A stretch of 43,751 nt of DNA from Staphylococcus croceilyticus (GCF_002902575.1 NZ_PPRD01000088.1:1-43751), one strand, 5' to 3'; counted from the first letter of the stretch, positions 9,750-19,284 are shown. The notes: generated by a model not told the origin, from the letters alone. Translations and numbers: made by a program.

Positions 9750-10821
9750 TGAACGACACCCTTTCTACTTGACGTGGTTTGTCATAATTATTTGGCATAT
9801 AACGTAGTTTCTTTTTAACCATTTCAGGCGGTTCTACTTTAGGCGCACGTTCATCTAATAACCATGATTTTACAAAGTGAGTCGGTGATACTTTAAACCA
9901 AGGCGCTTCTTCTTTGAAATCAATGTCTAATGCATACTGACTCCTTCTTGCAAAAGCATCTCCTTTAGGTGGATGTAATAAATCAGGTGGCGTACCTGGA
10001 ATTGCGATTAATTCTGTTTCATTACTTGTTGTTAAATCTGGCATAGATGATAGGAGCCCCCAAGTATATGGATGTTTAGGATCATAGAAGATTTCGTCTA
10101 CATCCCCTGTTTCAATCATTTGCCCCCCATACATTACTGCTACTCTATCAGCAATATTCGCTACTACACCTAAGTCATGTGTAATAAAGATGATTGAAGT
10201 ATCAATCTTTTTCTGCAAATCTTTCATTAAATCTAAAATCTGAGCCTGCATTGTTACGTCCAATGCTGTTGTTGGTTCATCTGCAATTAACACTTTAGGT
10301 TCACATGCTAAAGCTGTTGCGATAACGATTCTTTGTCTTTGACCACCTGAGAATTGGTGTGGATATGCTTTGAAACGTTTTTCAGCATTTGGTAATCCAA
10401 CTAAATTTAAAATTTCCAATGCTCGTTTTTTCGCTTCCGCTTTACTATAATTACGATGTTTAATTAAAGGTTCCATGACTTGCTTTCCAATTTGCATTGT
10501 TGGATTGAGTGATGTCATTGGATCTTGGAATATCATTGAGATATCTTTTCCGCGTAATTTAATTAATTCTTTCTCAGATTTACTTGCTAAATCTTCTCCA
10601 AGAAAATCAATCGAACCTTTTTTAATACGACCCGCATCTCCTTGGAAAAGTTTAGTAATTGCTTTTGTAGTTACAGACTTACCCGAACCTGATTCACCTA
10701 CAATAGCTAATGTTTCCCCTCTGTTTAAATAAAAATCTACACCTCTAACCGCTTGCACTTCCCCTGCAGTAATGTCAAAGGAAACATGCAAGTCGTTGAC
10801 TTCTAATATTCTTTCTGACAT
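9739..10821 (-). CDS. opp3D: Oligopeptide ABC transporter ATP-binding protein Opp3D
   Basis: ATPase subunit of 360 residues, longer than Opp4D because of a C-terminal tail rich in charged and Pro residues. Walker A is GESGSGKS, the signature SGGQRQR, Walker B VLIADEP, H-loop THDLG. The C-terminal oligopeptide-transporter domain begins at IPGTPPDLLHPPKGD. Where the cysteines of an OppD Fe-S motif would be expected it reads FARRSQYALDID, so no cluster can form there. AAAGGAGG precedes the ATG, and opp3C ends 17 bases upstream. Confidence 0.92.
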   Translation of the reverse strand: MSERILEVNDLHVSFDITAGEVQAVRGVDFYLNRGETLAIVGESGSGKSVTTKAITKLFQGDAGRIKKGSIDFLGEDLASKSEKELIKLRGKDISMIFQDPMTSLNPTMQIGKQVMEPLIKHRNYSKAEAKKRALEILNLVGLPNAEKRFKAYPHQFSGGQRQRIVIATALACEPKVLIADEPTTALDVTMQAQILDLMKDLQKKIDTSIIFITHDLGVVANIADRVAVMYGGQMIETGDVDEIFYDPKHPYTWGLLSSMPDLTTSNETELIAIPGTPPDLLHPPKGDAFARRSQYALDIDFKEEAPWFKVSPTHFVKSWLLDERAPKVEPPEMVKKKLRYMPNNYDKPRQVERVSFNEE

Positions 10822-10838
10822 AACGTGTGCCTCCTTTA

Positions 10839-11906
10839 TTATTTACGCATTTTAGGGTCAAATGCATCGCGTAAACCATCACTAAATAGATAGAAAAATA
10901 AGATTAATAAACTTAAAATTGTTGCTGGAATAAATAATTCATGTGGGTGAATTAATAACATTGCACGTCCATCATTAACTAATGAACCAAGTGACGTTTT
11001 TGGCGCAGGAACACCTATTCCAATGAAGCTTAAGAACGCTTCAAAGAAAATTGCACTTGGGACAGTAAACATTGATGTTACTACAATAGCCCCTAATGTA
11101 TTAGGTAGAATATGTTTGAAAATTAGGTTGAATTTTGATGCACCTAACGTTCTTGATGCCATAACAAATTCTTGGTTTTTTAATTTTAAGAATTCACCAC
11201 GAACAACCCTACTCATTCCTAACCATCCTGTAATAGACATGGCTAGAATAATTGTCCAGATTGAAGGTTCAAAGATAAGAACGAATAAAATTACTACGAT
11301 TAAGTTTGGAATTGAAGCAATGATTTCTAAAATACGTTGCATGATATTATCTACTCGTCCTCCAAAGAAACCAGATATAGCACCGTACACTACCCCAATA
11401 AAGATGTCTAATAACGCAGCGACTACACCGATGATTAATGAAATTTGAGCACCTTTCCATGTTCTAGACCATAAATCACGTCCTAGTTGGTCAGTACCAA
11501 ACCAATAATTATCTTTAGCGCCTACTTCTCTATAGACATTTTTCCCATCACTTCCTGTACCATCAAAAGGTAAAAAGTGAATTTTATCTAATACAGGTAT
11601 CTTTGCCGGTAAATTACGATATTGAACGTTTTGTTCTGCATAATCATGTTTACTCATCATTGGACCAACAAGTGCCATTAGTATAATAAGAATGAGGCCA
11701 ATCATCCCTATTAAGGCTAATTTATTTCTTTTAAGTTGTGTCCACGCGTCTTGCCAGAAGTTTCTACTTTCACGTTGCATTTCCGGTTCTTTATTTAAAT
11801 CTAGCTCTCTTAATACAAAACCAGTTGATACCGCACCTTCAGAGGTATGAGTCATAGCTGCATTTGAATGATCATCAAACGTTTTTTCAAAATTTTTATC
11901 TGCCAT
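10839..11906 (-). CDS. opp3C: Oligopeptide ABC transporter permease Opp3C
   Basis: OppC-type permease of 355 residues. A cytoplasmic N-terminal tail of about 65 residues precedes the first helix (about 66-90). A large external loop, containing the FGTDQLGRDLWSR motif typical of OppC, is followed by five more helices. The EAA loop is near ASRTLGASKFNLIFKHILPN. Its ATG shares one base with the opp3B stop (TAATG), and GGAGG sits inside the end of opp3B, so translation is coupled. It needs Opp3B as partner, which matters because opp3B appears frameshifted. Confidence 0.93.
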   Translation of the reverse strand: MADKNFEKTFDDHSNAAMTHTSEGAVSTGFVLRELDLNKEPEMQRESRNFWQDAWTQLKRNKLALIGMIGLILIILMALVGPMMSKHDYAEQNVQYRNLPAKIPVLDKIHFLPFDGTGSDGKNVYREVGAKDNYWFGTDQLGRDLWSRTWKGAQISLIIGVVAALLDIFIGVVYGAISGFFGGRVDNIMQRILEIIASIPNLIVVILFVLIFEPSIWTIILAMSITGWLGMSRVVRGEFLKLKNQEFVMASRTLGASKFNLIFKHILPNTLGAIVVTSMFTVPSAIFFEAFLSFIGIGVPAPKTSLGSLVNDGRAMLLIHPHELFIPATILSLLILFFYLFSDGLRDAFDPKMRK

Positions 11907-12831
11907 TATTTTTTACCTCCTTGAACACGGATACGTGGGTCAATTACGCCATATAAGATATCGACAATAAAGATAGATACTATAAACAGCGTACTGAATA
12001 ATAACGTTGTAGCCATAATTACTGAGAAATCATTTGTTGTAATCGATCTAACGAATTGGTCCCCTAAACCTGGCACACCAAAGATATTCTCAATTGTTAA
12101 AGTACCTGTTAGTATCCCTGCTAACATTGGTACTAGAATAGTGATAATTGGAATTAATGCATTTCTCAATGCGTGCCCAAATAACACTTTCATAGAAGAG
12201 TTCCCTTTTGCTCTTGCTAGTAATATGTAATCTGAACTTAATACTTCTATCATTTCCGCTCGAATGTACCTTGCTACTGTGGCCATTACCCCTGCAGATA
12301 ATGCTAATGAAGGTAAGACTGCTGTTGAAAATCCTTCCCAACCTGCTACTGGGAACCAACGTAAACGTACCGCAAACACATATTGTAAAAGTACTGCTAA
12401 TACGAATGAAGGTACTGATACAGCAATTACTGAAATGACAGTTGTAGTGTAGTCCACCCAAGTATTTTGTTTAGTTGCTGCAGCTACACCTAGGATTAAG
12501 CCTAAAATAACCCCAATAACCATAGCTGTCATACCCATTTCCATTGAAGGAATCAATCTCGGTCTAATAAGCTCCCATACCGGTTGATTATGATATTGGA
12601 ATGAATACCCAAAGTCCCCTGTCACAACATTTTTCAAATAATGAAGATATTGCACTGCTACTGGATCATTTAAACCATACTTTTCATTAAGTATATTCTT
12701 TTGTTCAGCACTTAATTTCGCATCGTTAAACGGTGAACCAGGCATTAATTTCATTAAAAAAATGTGATTGTAATAATAATGAACAACGATAAAAACATAT
12801 AACCTAAACGTTTCAAAACATACCTAGTCAT
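11906..12831 (-). pseudogene. opp3B: Oligopeptide permease Opp3B, frameshifted near the N-terminus
   Basis: The OppB permease should be about 308 residues. The natural start is ATG at 12831, seven bases after GGGGG. It encodes 25 residues (MTRYVLKRLGYMF, then a hydrophobic helix ending in FF) and then hits TAA at 12756-12754. The rest of the protein continues in the next frame from LMKLMPGSPF to the stop at 11906. The break falls in a run of seven T on the minus strand (12762-12756); eight T would restore a 308-residue protein. The downstream piece has its own ATG at 12754 overlapping the stop (TAATG) and would make 282 residues lacking helix 1. This could be a true lesion, a slippage-controlled switch or a sequencing error. 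All other OppB features, including the EAA loop near LLARAKGNSSMKVL, are intact. Confidence 0.85.
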
Positions 12832-12876
12832 CATGCATCCCCCTTTTTAAATTTTCAAAATTAACATTCCCTTCAA

Positions 12877-12891
12877 AATTTTCAGAAATAT
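12877..12891. promoter_or_regulatory. CodY box at the opp3 transcription start
   Basis: The plus strand reads AATTTTCAGAAATAT, 13 of 15 bases of the CodY consensus. It begins eight bases downstream of the proposed -10 and covers the expected transcription start, a classic repressor position. A second palindrome, AATTTTCAAAATT (12850-12862), lies just downstream and could extend the binding region. Confidence 0.65.
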
Positions 12892-12899
12892 TTAATAAC

Positions 12900-12929
12900 A
12901 TTATATATACTACTTTCATACAATTGCAA
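12900..12929 (-). promoter_or_regulatory. Putative opp3 promoter
   Basis: On the minus strand, TTGCAA (12924-12929), an 18-base spacer, and TATAAT (12900-12905). The leader to the opp3B start would be about 60 bases. Confidence 0.55.
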
Positions 12930-13078
12930 TATTATTTTACAATTTATTAATAAAAGAGTATTTTTTTGTAATCTTTAATAAACACATATGTTTTATTAAA
13001 ATTATTTTTAAAATTCTATATTTATATTATTTATGGAGTAAGTTAAAATAAATTAAATCGTCAACTGGAGGCATTGCT

Positions 13079-13456
13079 ATGAGGAACTTAAAGAACTGGA
13101 TAATATGGTTGCTAATTACTCCCATTTTATCTGTGATACTGTGGCTTATTTTTACTAATCATTCATTTATCTCATATATCAATTCATTGTTTTACATATC
13201 TCTTATTATATTTATAATTATTTTTCTCATTTTGCTTGTTCAAGAAGGTATTTTTGATGCGACGAGTTATGGGTTTAGAAGAATTCGTTATCAACTTTCT
13301 TCACGCGCTAAAAAGAAAACGATGGAACATGATGATTTTTTCAATCCTCAACAAGCCAAAAGAGAGACCTATTATATTTCTACATGGGTAGGGCCAGCTT
13401 TAATAAGTAATGTTGCTTACTTTATTCTTACAATAATTATTCCCTTAACTTTATAA
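13079..13456 (+). CDS. Small membrane protein, DUF3899-like
   Basis: A 125-residue protein of unknown function. Helices lie at about residues 8-27 and 34-55, then a basic/charged cytoplasmic stretch (RRIRYQLSSRAKKK, followed by EHDD), and a C-terminal helix at about 102-124. The layout resembles DUF3899 proteins, and a similar gene sits between the opp genes and fabF in other staphylococci (recalled). GGAGG lies seven bases before the ATG. It is divergent from opp3 and convergent with fabF. I cannot assign a role. Confidence 0.8.
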   Translation: MRNLKNWIIWLLITPILSVILWLIFTNHSFISYINSLFYISLIIFIIIFLILLVQEGIFDATSYGFRRIRYQLSSRAKKKTMEHDDFFNPQQAKRETYYISTWVGPALISNVAYFILTIIIPLTL

Positions 13457-13473
13457 ATGGCTTTCCACACATT

Positions 13474-13511
13474 AAAAAAGACCATGAACACTCATTGAGT
13501 CGTTCATGGTC
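13474..13511. terminator. Terminator of fabH-fabF, shared with the DUF3899 gene
   Basis: Perfect 10-bp stem GACCATGAAC (13480-13489) with GTTCATGGTC (13502-13511). On the minus strand it is followed by T6, which suits fabF. It lies just past the plus-strand stop at 13456 as well, but the plus-strand side lacks a T-run. Confidence 0.85.
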
Positions 13512-13534
13512 CCTCATTTTCAAAAATAAAGTAT

Positions 13535-14779
13535 TTACGCTTCAAATTTCTTAAATACTAATACGGCATTGTGTCCACCAAAGCCAAGACTATTACTCAT
13601 AGCGTAAGTAATATCTAAGTCTTGCGCTTCATTAGGAACGATGTCTAAGTCACATTCTGGATCTGGCGTATTAGCATGAATTGTTGGCGCAATTTTAGAG
13701 TCGCGAATAGATAATGCTGAGAAGATGGCTTCAATTCCACCTGTAGCACCTAATAAGTGACCAGTCATAGACTTAGTTGAACTTACTTTCAAGTCTTTCG
13801 CAGCATCGCCAAACGTGTTCTTAATTGCTTGAATTTCATACATGTCGCCTACTGGTGTACTTGTACCATGGGCATTTAAATATTGAACGTCTTTCGCTTC
13901 AATGCCTGCATCATCTAACGCAGCTTGCATTGCGCGAGAACCGCCTTCACCTTCTGGAGCTGGTGCAGTGATATGATATGCATCACCTGTTGAACCATAA
14001 CCTACAATTTCAGCGTAAATTTCTGCACCACGAGCTTGAGCTGATTCTAATGATTCAATAACTAAGATACCAGCACCTTCACCCATTACGAAACCGTCAC
14101 GGCCTTCTTGGAAAGGACGGCAAGCTGTTTCTTTATCATCATTTGTTGATAAAGCACGACTCGCGCTAAATCCAGCTAATGCCATATGAGTAATAGGCGC
14201 TTCTGTACCACCTGTAATCATTGCATCAGCATCACCACGTTGGATGATTTTAAATGCTTCACCAATTGAGTTCGTACCTGTTGCACATGCAGTAACAGTA
14301 GAACCATTTGGTCCTTTTGCACCTAAATCAATCGACACTTGGCCAGTTGCCATATCAGGAATAAGCATTGGTACGAAGAAAGGACTTACTCTTCTTGGAC
14401 CTTTCTTTTGTAAAGTCGTATGTGCCACCTCAAATGTTTCCATACCACCGATACCTGAACCGATCCAAACACCAATACGATTAGCATTGTCCTCATTGAT
14501 TGTTAACTTCGCATCTTCCACTGCTTGACGCGCAGCTACTACTGCATATTGTGTAAAACGATCCATACGGCGTGCTTCTTTCTTCTCCATATGGTCTTCA
14601 ATATTAAAGTCTTTAAGTTCACCTGCTAAATGAACATTATAATCTTCAGTGTCAACGCGTGTAATTGTATCAATACCATTAACACCTTTTAAAGCATTCT
14701 CCCAAGTTGAATGGGCATCGTTTCCGATAGGTGATAATGCACCCATGCCTGTAATCACAACTCTTTTATTCTCAGTCAT
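13535..14779 (-). CDS. fabF: Beta-ketoacyl-ACP synthase II
   Basis: Elongating condensing enzyme of type II fatty acid synthesis: it joins malonyl-ACP to acyl-ACP with loss of CO2. The 414 residues are full length. The nucleophile is Cys165 in TACATGTNS; the two histidines follow in [11 protein letters not shown] and in the GHLLGA segment. The GFGGHN glycine-rich end is present. GGAGG lies upstream of the ATG. The gene starts 13 bases after fabH ends, so the two form an operon that responds to malonyl-CoA through FapR at the fabH promoter. FabF is the target of platensimycin and cerulenin. Confidence 0.97.
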   Translation of the reverse strand: MTENKRVVITGMGALSPIGNDAHSTWENALKGVNGIDTITRVDTEDYNVHLAGELKDFNIEDHMEKKEARRMDRFTQYAVVAARQAVEDAKLTINEDNANRIGVWIGSGIGGMETFEVAHTTLQKKGPRRVSPFFVPMLIPDMATGQVSIDLGAKGPNGSTVTACATGTNSIGEAFKIIQRGDADAMITGGTEAPITHMALAGFSASRALSTNDDKETACRPFQEGRDGFVMGEGAGILVIESLESAQARGAEIYAEIVGYGSTGDAYHITAPAPEGEGGSRAMQAALDDAGIEAKDVQYLNAHGTSTPVGDMYEIQAIKNTFGDAAKDLKVSSTKSMTGHLLGATGGIEAIFSALSIRDSKIAPTIHANTPDPECDLDIVPNEAQDLDITYAMSNSLGFGGHNAVLVFKKFEA

Positions 14780-14792
14780 ACATTATATCCTC

Positions 14793-15734
14793 CTATTTAC
14801 CCCATTTGATAACCATAGCGCCCCAAGTTAGGCCACCACCGAAACCTACTAATACTAAAGTATCGTCGTCTTTAATTCTTCCATTTTCTAATTCTTGTTG
14901 AATACTTAAAGGTATTGAAGCTGCAGAAGTGTTACCAAATCGATTAACAGAAACACTCATTTTTTCTCTTTCTATACCCAATCTTTCGCGTGCTGATTCC
15001 ATAATTCTGATGTTCGCTTGATGAGGAATAAACATATCAATGTCATCAGATTGTAAACCAGCTTTTTCTACTACACGTGTAGACGCATTGCCCATAATTC
15101 TCACTGCGAATTTGAACACTTCACGTCCGTTCATTACTAGTTTACCAGTATCTTTGTTTAAGTATAAGTATTTTCCACCTGAACCATCAGATCCCATTTC
15201 ATAACTGATGATACCTCGTCCTTCAGAAACTTCACCGATGACAACGGCACCAGCGCCATCACCGAATAATACTGCTGTAGAACGGTCTGTTAAATCCGTA
15301 ATCTTAGATAATTTATCTGCACCGACAACCAAGATATTTTTATAGTCTCCTGATTGAATATATTGTTTAGCCGTAATCATTGAATACATAAAGCCTGAAC
15401 ATGCAGCCAATTGGTCCATTGTCGGCACTTTACCTGTACCTAATTTTTCTTGTAACATATTTGCTACTGATGGGAATGGCATATCTCCCGTTGCAGTCGC
15501 AACAATAATCATATCTATATCAGTAGGTTCGATGCCTGCATCCGCAATCGCTTTTTTACTCGCTTCATAAGCTAAGTCAGACGTATCTTGGTCTTCGCTC
15601 GCCCAACGTCTTTCTTTGATACCAGTCATTTTTGAAATCCACTCATCTGATGTATCTAGAAATCCTTCGAAATAGGCGTTATCTACTACTTTATCAGGTG
15701 CATAAGCACCGAAACCTTTTATACCTACGTTCAT
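14793..15734 (-). CDS. fabH: Beta-ketoacyl-ACP synthase III
   Basis: Initiating condensing enzyme: it condenses a short (in staphylococci largely branched-chain) acyl-CoA with malonyl-ACP. The protein is 313 residues. The catalytic triad is visible as Cys112 (LAACSGF), His in IPHQANIRI and Asn in [20 protein letters not shown] lies seven bases before the ATG. First gene of fabH-fabF, preceded by a palindromic FapR operator. Confidence 0.97.
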   Translation of the reverse strand: MNVGIKGFGAYAPDKVVDNAYFEGFLDTSDEWISKMTGIKERRWASEDQDTSDLAYEASKKAIADAGIEPTDIDMIIVATATGDMPFPSVANMLQEKLGTGKVPTMDQLAACSGFMYSMITAKQYIQSGDYKNILVVGADKLSKITDLTDRSTAVLFGDGAGAVVIGEVSEGRGIISYEMGSDGSGGKYLYLNKDTGKLVMNGREVFKFAVRIMGNASTRVVEKAGLQSDDIDMFIPHQANIRIMESARERLGIEREKMSVSVNRFGNTSAASIPLSIQQELENGRIKDDDTLVLVGFGGGLTWGAMVIKWGK

Positions 15735-15760
15735 GAACGTACACCTTCTTACTTCATTTT

Positions 15761-15777
15761 TTAATACCAGGTATTAA
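15761..15777. promoter_or_regulatory. FapR operator of fabH-fabF
   Basis: Perfect palindrome TTAATACCAGGTATTAA, close to the FapR consensus (TTAGTACCTRNTACTAA). It lies immediately downstream of the proposed -10 and over the transcription start. FapR represses fatty-acid genes and is released by malonyl-CoA; the site is inferred from the match and the gene it controls. Confidence 0.85.
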
Positions 15778-15805
15778 TTTAACACATTTTTTCTTCTCAA
15801 CTCAA
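15777..15805 (-). promoter_or_regulatory. Putative fabH promoter
   Basis: On the minus strand, TTGAGT (15800-15805), a 17-base spacer, and TTAAAT (15777-15782). The FapR palindrome abuts the -10. Confidence 0.55.
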
Positions 15806-15968
15806 GTAGTTACACTTTTTTAGTCTTTCTTTTCTTTTTAGGAAAATTAATATAACACACAGCACGTCATGAATTTTAGAACAAATTCTAACACTTACCC
15901 TACTACCACTATACAAACAATTCGCTTTACATTAAAATAAAAGTATATAAATTTTGGAGGTCATTTGT

Positions 15969-16169
15969 ATGAAACACCTCATCACATTTATCTGGGCATT
16001 AATCTTAACGCAAATGGTTAACTTCGTGTTAAACAGTTTAAACGGCGGAGGCTCTTTAAACTTTATTGCACCAGTCATTATAGCAGTATTCATTACAATT
16101 ATGATTGCTATCTTAGGCGCTATGATTAAACCAAACGATTTTGCCCGTAAAGGTAACAGACATATTTAA
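15969..16169 (+). CDS. Small membrane protein, DUF2929/YjzD-like
   Basis: A 66-residue protein with two predicted helices (about residues 4-20 and 33-54), a Gly-rich turn (NGGGS) between them and a basic tail. Size, helix layout and location beside fabH resemble the DUF2929 (YjzD) family of Firmicutes; its function is not known to me. I chose ATG at 15969 because GGAGG lies eight bases upstream; an earlier in-frame ATG has no such site. It is divergent from fabH and has its own terminator. Confidence 0.75.
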   Translation: MKHLITFIWALILTQMVNFVLNSLNGGGSLNFIAPVIIAVFITIMIAILGAMIKPNDFARKGNRHI

Positions 16170-16189
16170 TAACACTTATTAAATAGTTC

Positions 16190-16237
16190 AAAAATACGGT
16201 TGATGAAACTTTTAACGTTCTATCAACCGTATTTTTT
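16190..16237 (+). terminator. Terminator of the DUF2929-like gene
   Basis: Perfect 14-bp stem (16191-16204 with 16222-16235) and a T-run after it. The A-rich left arm would also allow function on the minus strand. Confidence 0.85.
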
Positions 16238-16340
16238 ATATTAAATATATGACTAAATTGCTTACCCTTTCTAACCATTGACTTAAGCTATGCCTAGGGC
16301 AAGCGAACCCAACAATATGCAGAACTACTCTGAATCCCTA

Positions 16341-16386
16341 TAAAAAACAAAAAACCTAGAAAGTGCTCCTCACACTTCCTAGGTTT
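16341..16386 (-). terminator. Terminator of clpB
   Basis: A 14-bp stem (16352-16365 with 16373-16386, one mismatch, 7-base loop) followed on the minus strand by T6 and a second T-run. Confidence 0.85.
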
Positions 16387-16393
16387 CCCCTAA

Positions 16394-19003
16394 TTATTCA
16401 TTTTCAGGTTTTTTTACATCAAAAGTTAATTCTTGATTATCATCTAAACCAACATTAACCACAGTACCTTCTGGTAAACTTTCTCTAATCATCATACGTG
16501 CTAATGGTGTTTCAATTTGACGTTGTACAAAACGTTTCAATGGTCTTGCACCAAATTGTGGTTCGTACGCTTCTTCACCCAACCATTTTTTAGCGTCATC
16601 AGAAACCTCTATAGAAAGACGTTGATCCATTAAACGAATATTTAATTGAGTTAAAATTTTATCAACAATCATACTCATATCGTTAATAGATAATGGTTTG
16701 AATAACACGATGTCATCCATACGGTTTAAGATTTCAGGTTTAAAGAAGGCATGTAAGCTATCCATTACAGCTTTTTCAGTGTCTTCAGTAATTACACCAC
16801 TATCTTTAACGTTTTCAAGTAATACTTGTGAACCAATGTTACTAGTCATAATAATGATAGTGTTTTTAAAGTCAACGCTACGTCCTTTAGAGTCAGTTAA
16901 ACGACCTTCGTCTAAGATTTGAAGTAACACGTTGAATACATCACTATGCGCTTTTTCAACTTCATCAAGTAAGATAACTGAATAAGGATTACGTCTAACC
17001 GCTTCAGTTAATTGGCCACCTTCATCATGACCTACATAGCCTGGAGGGGCACCAATTAATCTAGAAACAGAGTGTTTCTCCATATACTCACTCATATCAA
17101 TTCTAATCATGTGTTTTTCAGAATCGAATAATGAAGCAGCAAGTGATTTAGCTAATTCAGTTTTACCTACACCAGTTGGTCCTAAGAATAAGAAGCTACC
17201 AATTGGTCTATTAGGATCTTTAATACCTGCACGTGCTCTAACTACAGCGTCAGATACTAAGTCTACCGCTTTATCTTGACCTACTACGCGTTCGTGTAAG
17301 ATATCACTTAAGCTTAATAATTTTTCTCTTTCAGTTTCAACTAATTTAGATACTGGAATACCAGTCCATTGACTAACAATGTCGCCAATTTCTTCGTCAG
17401 AAACAACTTCACGAATCATGCGTTCACTGTCGCCTTGTTCGTCTTGGTATGCTTCTTCAAATTCTTTTAATTCTTTTTCTAATTGAGGAATTGTGCCGTA
17501 TTGTAATTCAGCTGCTTTTTCATAGTTGCTTTCAGTTTGAGCATCTTCTAAAGCTTGACGGCTACGGTCTAATTCAGCACGTTTTTCTTGTACTTTTGCA
17601 ATTTTTTCTTTTTCTTGTTCTACGCGAGATTGTAAAGTTGCTTGTTTTTCTTTTTCATTAGAAAGTTCTTCTTGTAACTCTTCTAAACGAAGTTTACTTG
17701 CATTGTCAGATTCATTTTTCAATGCACTTTCTTCGATTTCTAATTGCATTACACGACGGTTCACTTGGTCTAATTCAGTTGGATTAGAACCCATTTCAGT
17801 ACGAATCGTCGCACAAGCTTGGTCGACTAAGTCGATAGCTTTGTCCGGTAAGAATCTATCTGTAATGTAACGATCTGATAATTCTGCTGCTGCTACTAAA
17901 GCACGGTCTTGAATTCGTACACCATGATACACTTCGTAACGTTCTTTCAAACCACGTAAGATTGAAATAGTATCTTCAACATCTGGTTCGCTAACGCCTA
18001 CTTTTTGGAAACGACGTTCTAATGCAGAGTCTTTTTCAATATATTCTCTGTATTCATTTAAAGTAGTAGCACCGATACAATGTAATTCACCACGTGCTAA
18101 CATTGGTTTCAACATGTTGCCGGCATCCATTGCGCCGTCTGTTTTACCAGCGCCAACTAACATGTGAATTTCGTCGATAAATAAGATGATACGTCCATCA
18201 GATTCTTTCACTTCTTTAAGTACTGCTTTAAGACGTTCTTCGAATTCACCTCTGAATTTCGCACCAGCAACTAAGGCACTTAAATCTAATTCAAAGATTG
18301 TTTTATCTAATAAAGATTCAGGTACATCTTTACGTACAATACGTTGTGCTAAACCTTCAACAATCGCAGTTTTACCTACCCCAGGTTCACCGATTAATAC
18401 AGGGTTATTTTTTGTTTTACGGCTTAAGATTCGAATTGTGTTACGAATTTCTTCATCTCTACCAATGACAGGGTCCATTTTACCTTGTCGCACTTCTTCT
18501 ACTAAGTCACGACCATATTTCTCTAAAGCTTCATAATTTACTTCTGGATTTTGTGAAGTCACATGATTTCCCCCTCTTACTTTTGTAATAATCTCTTTTA
18601 CTACTTCTTCTTTATTACCTACAAATTGTTTAGTTGTGTCATCAATATCCATTGCAGCACGTAGAATGTGTTCCATTGAGATATATTCATCTTCATATTC
18701 TTTCATATACGATTCGGCTTTATTTAATAATTCATTAGCTTTTGAACCAATATATTGTCCATATTGAATATTATCTCCTTGCACTGAAGGATAATTTTTT
18801 AATTTATTTGTATACGCTTGATTTAATTCATCAGTATCTATATTTGCGCGTTCTAATATGCTTTTAAATAAGCTATCAGTTTCTTCTAAAGTTCCTTTTA
18901 GTATAGCTTCAATTTCAATATTTTGTAATTCATTTTCTTTACTCAATTCAACCGCTTTTTTTAATGCGCCTTGAATTGCATATGTCATTTGATTAATATC
19001 CAA
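16394..19003 (-). CDS. clpB: Chaperone ClpB (protein disaggregase)
   Basis: Hsp100 AAA+ disaggregase, 869 residues. In order: the double Clp N-domain (about 1-145); the first AAA+ module with Walker A GEPGVGKT (205-212) and Walker B IILFIDE; the coiled-coil middle domain (about 405-530, rich in Glu/Lys/Gln), which marks ClpB and sets it apart from ClpC; the second AAA+ module with Walker A GPTGVGKT and Walker [11 protein letters not shown]. It rescues aggregated proteins together with DnaK/DnaJ. The ATG is followed by [10 protein letters not shown], and the gene is monocistronic. The promoter carries two CtsR sites, so heat and protein-damage induction is expected. Confidence 0.97.
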   Translation of the reverse strand: MDINQMTYAIQGALKKAVELSKENELQNIEIEAILKGTLEETDSLFKSILERANIDTDELNQAYTNKLKNYPSVQGDNIQYGQYIGSKANELLNKAESYMKEYEDEYISMEHILRAAMDIDDTTKQFVGNKEEVVKEIITKVRGGNHVTSQNPEVNYEALEKYGRDLVEEVRQGKMDPVIGRDEEIRNTIRILSRKTKNNPVLIGEPGVGKTAIVEGLAQRIVRKDVPESLLDKTIFELDLSALVAGAKFRGEFEERLKAVLKEVKESDGRIILFIDEIHMLVGAGKTDGAMDAGNMLKPMLARGELHCIGATTLNEYREYIEKDSALERRFQKVGVSEPDVEDTISILRGLKERYEVYHGVRIQDRALVAAAELSDRYITDRFLPDKAIDLVDQACATIRTEMGSNPTELDQVNRRVMQLEIEESALKNESDNASKLRLEELQEELSNEKEKQATLQSRVEQEKEKIAKVQEKRAELDRSRQALEDAQTESNYEKAAELQYGTIPQLEKELKEFEEAYQDEQGDSERMIREVVSDEEIGDIVSQWTGIPVSKLVETEREKLLSLSDILHERVVGQDKAVDLVSDAVVRARAGIKDPNRPIGSFLFLGPTGVGKTELAKSLAASLFDSEKHMIRIDMSEYMEKHSVSRLIGAPPGYVGHDEGGQLTEAVRRNPYSVILLDEVEKAHSDVFNVLLQILDEGRLTDSKGRSVDFKNTIIIMTSNIGSQVLLENVKDSGVITEDTEKAVMDSLHAFFKPEILNRMDDIVLFKPLSINDMSMIVDKILTQLNIRLMDQRLSIEVSDDAKKWLGEEAYEPQFGARPLKRFVQRQIETPLARMMIRESLPEGTVVNVGLDDNQELTFDVKKPENE

Positions 19004-19057
19004 ATTTATTCACCCCTACTTATTTAATAAGAGCAAGATCAAATACTTTATTTTGAC

Positions 19058-19074
19058 TTTGACTTTCTTTGACC
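19058..19074. promoter_or_regulatory. CtsR operator 1 of clpB
   Basis: The minus strand reads GGTCAAAGAAAGTCAAA, a perfect match to the CtsR direct-repeat consensus RGTCAAANANRGTCAAA. It lies just downstream of the proposed -10. A third heptad-like TTTGAC abuts it at 19052-19057. Confidence 0.92.
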
Positions 19075-19082
19075 TTAATTAC

Positions 19083-19111
19083 ATTATAGACCTTCTTTGA
19101 CTATTAAGCAA
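19083..19111 (-). promoter_or_regulatory. clpB promoter with second CtsR site in the spacer
   Basis: On the minus strand, TTGCTT (19106-19111), a 17-base spacer, and TATAAT (19083-19088). Positions 19086-19102 hold AGTCAAAGAAGGTCTAT, a degenerate CtsR site (12 of 14 heptad bases) inside the spacer and -10. Two operators flanking the -10 predict tight repression. Confidence 0.8.
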
Positions 19112-19250
19112 CAGTTATACTCAGCTTTTTTATTTTTTGAAAAATGCGCGCCACTACTGGTCTCATGCGTTTTCATTAATATCTTACACATCATGTTTTA
19201 TCACATTATGCCCATAGATAAACATCAAATTTCTCATCTCCCCAGTTTAA

Positions 19251-19267
19251 AAGTCAAACTTTGACTT
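19251..19267. repeat. Inverted pair of CtsR-type heptads
   Basis: AAGTCAAACTTTGACTT is a perfect inverted repeat of 8-bp arms around one base. Each arm contains AGTCAAA, the CtsR half-site, but head to head instead of as the usual direct repeat. It lies about 250 bases upstream of the clpB start and downstream of the acyltransferase terminator. Function unknown. Confidence 0.6.
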
Positions 19268-19284
19268 ATCAAATAAAGACATAA

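Noticed and set aside
12090-12461. Open frames on both strands inside opp3B
   Set aside because: They lack ribosome binding sites and family features and are shadows of the permease reading frame.
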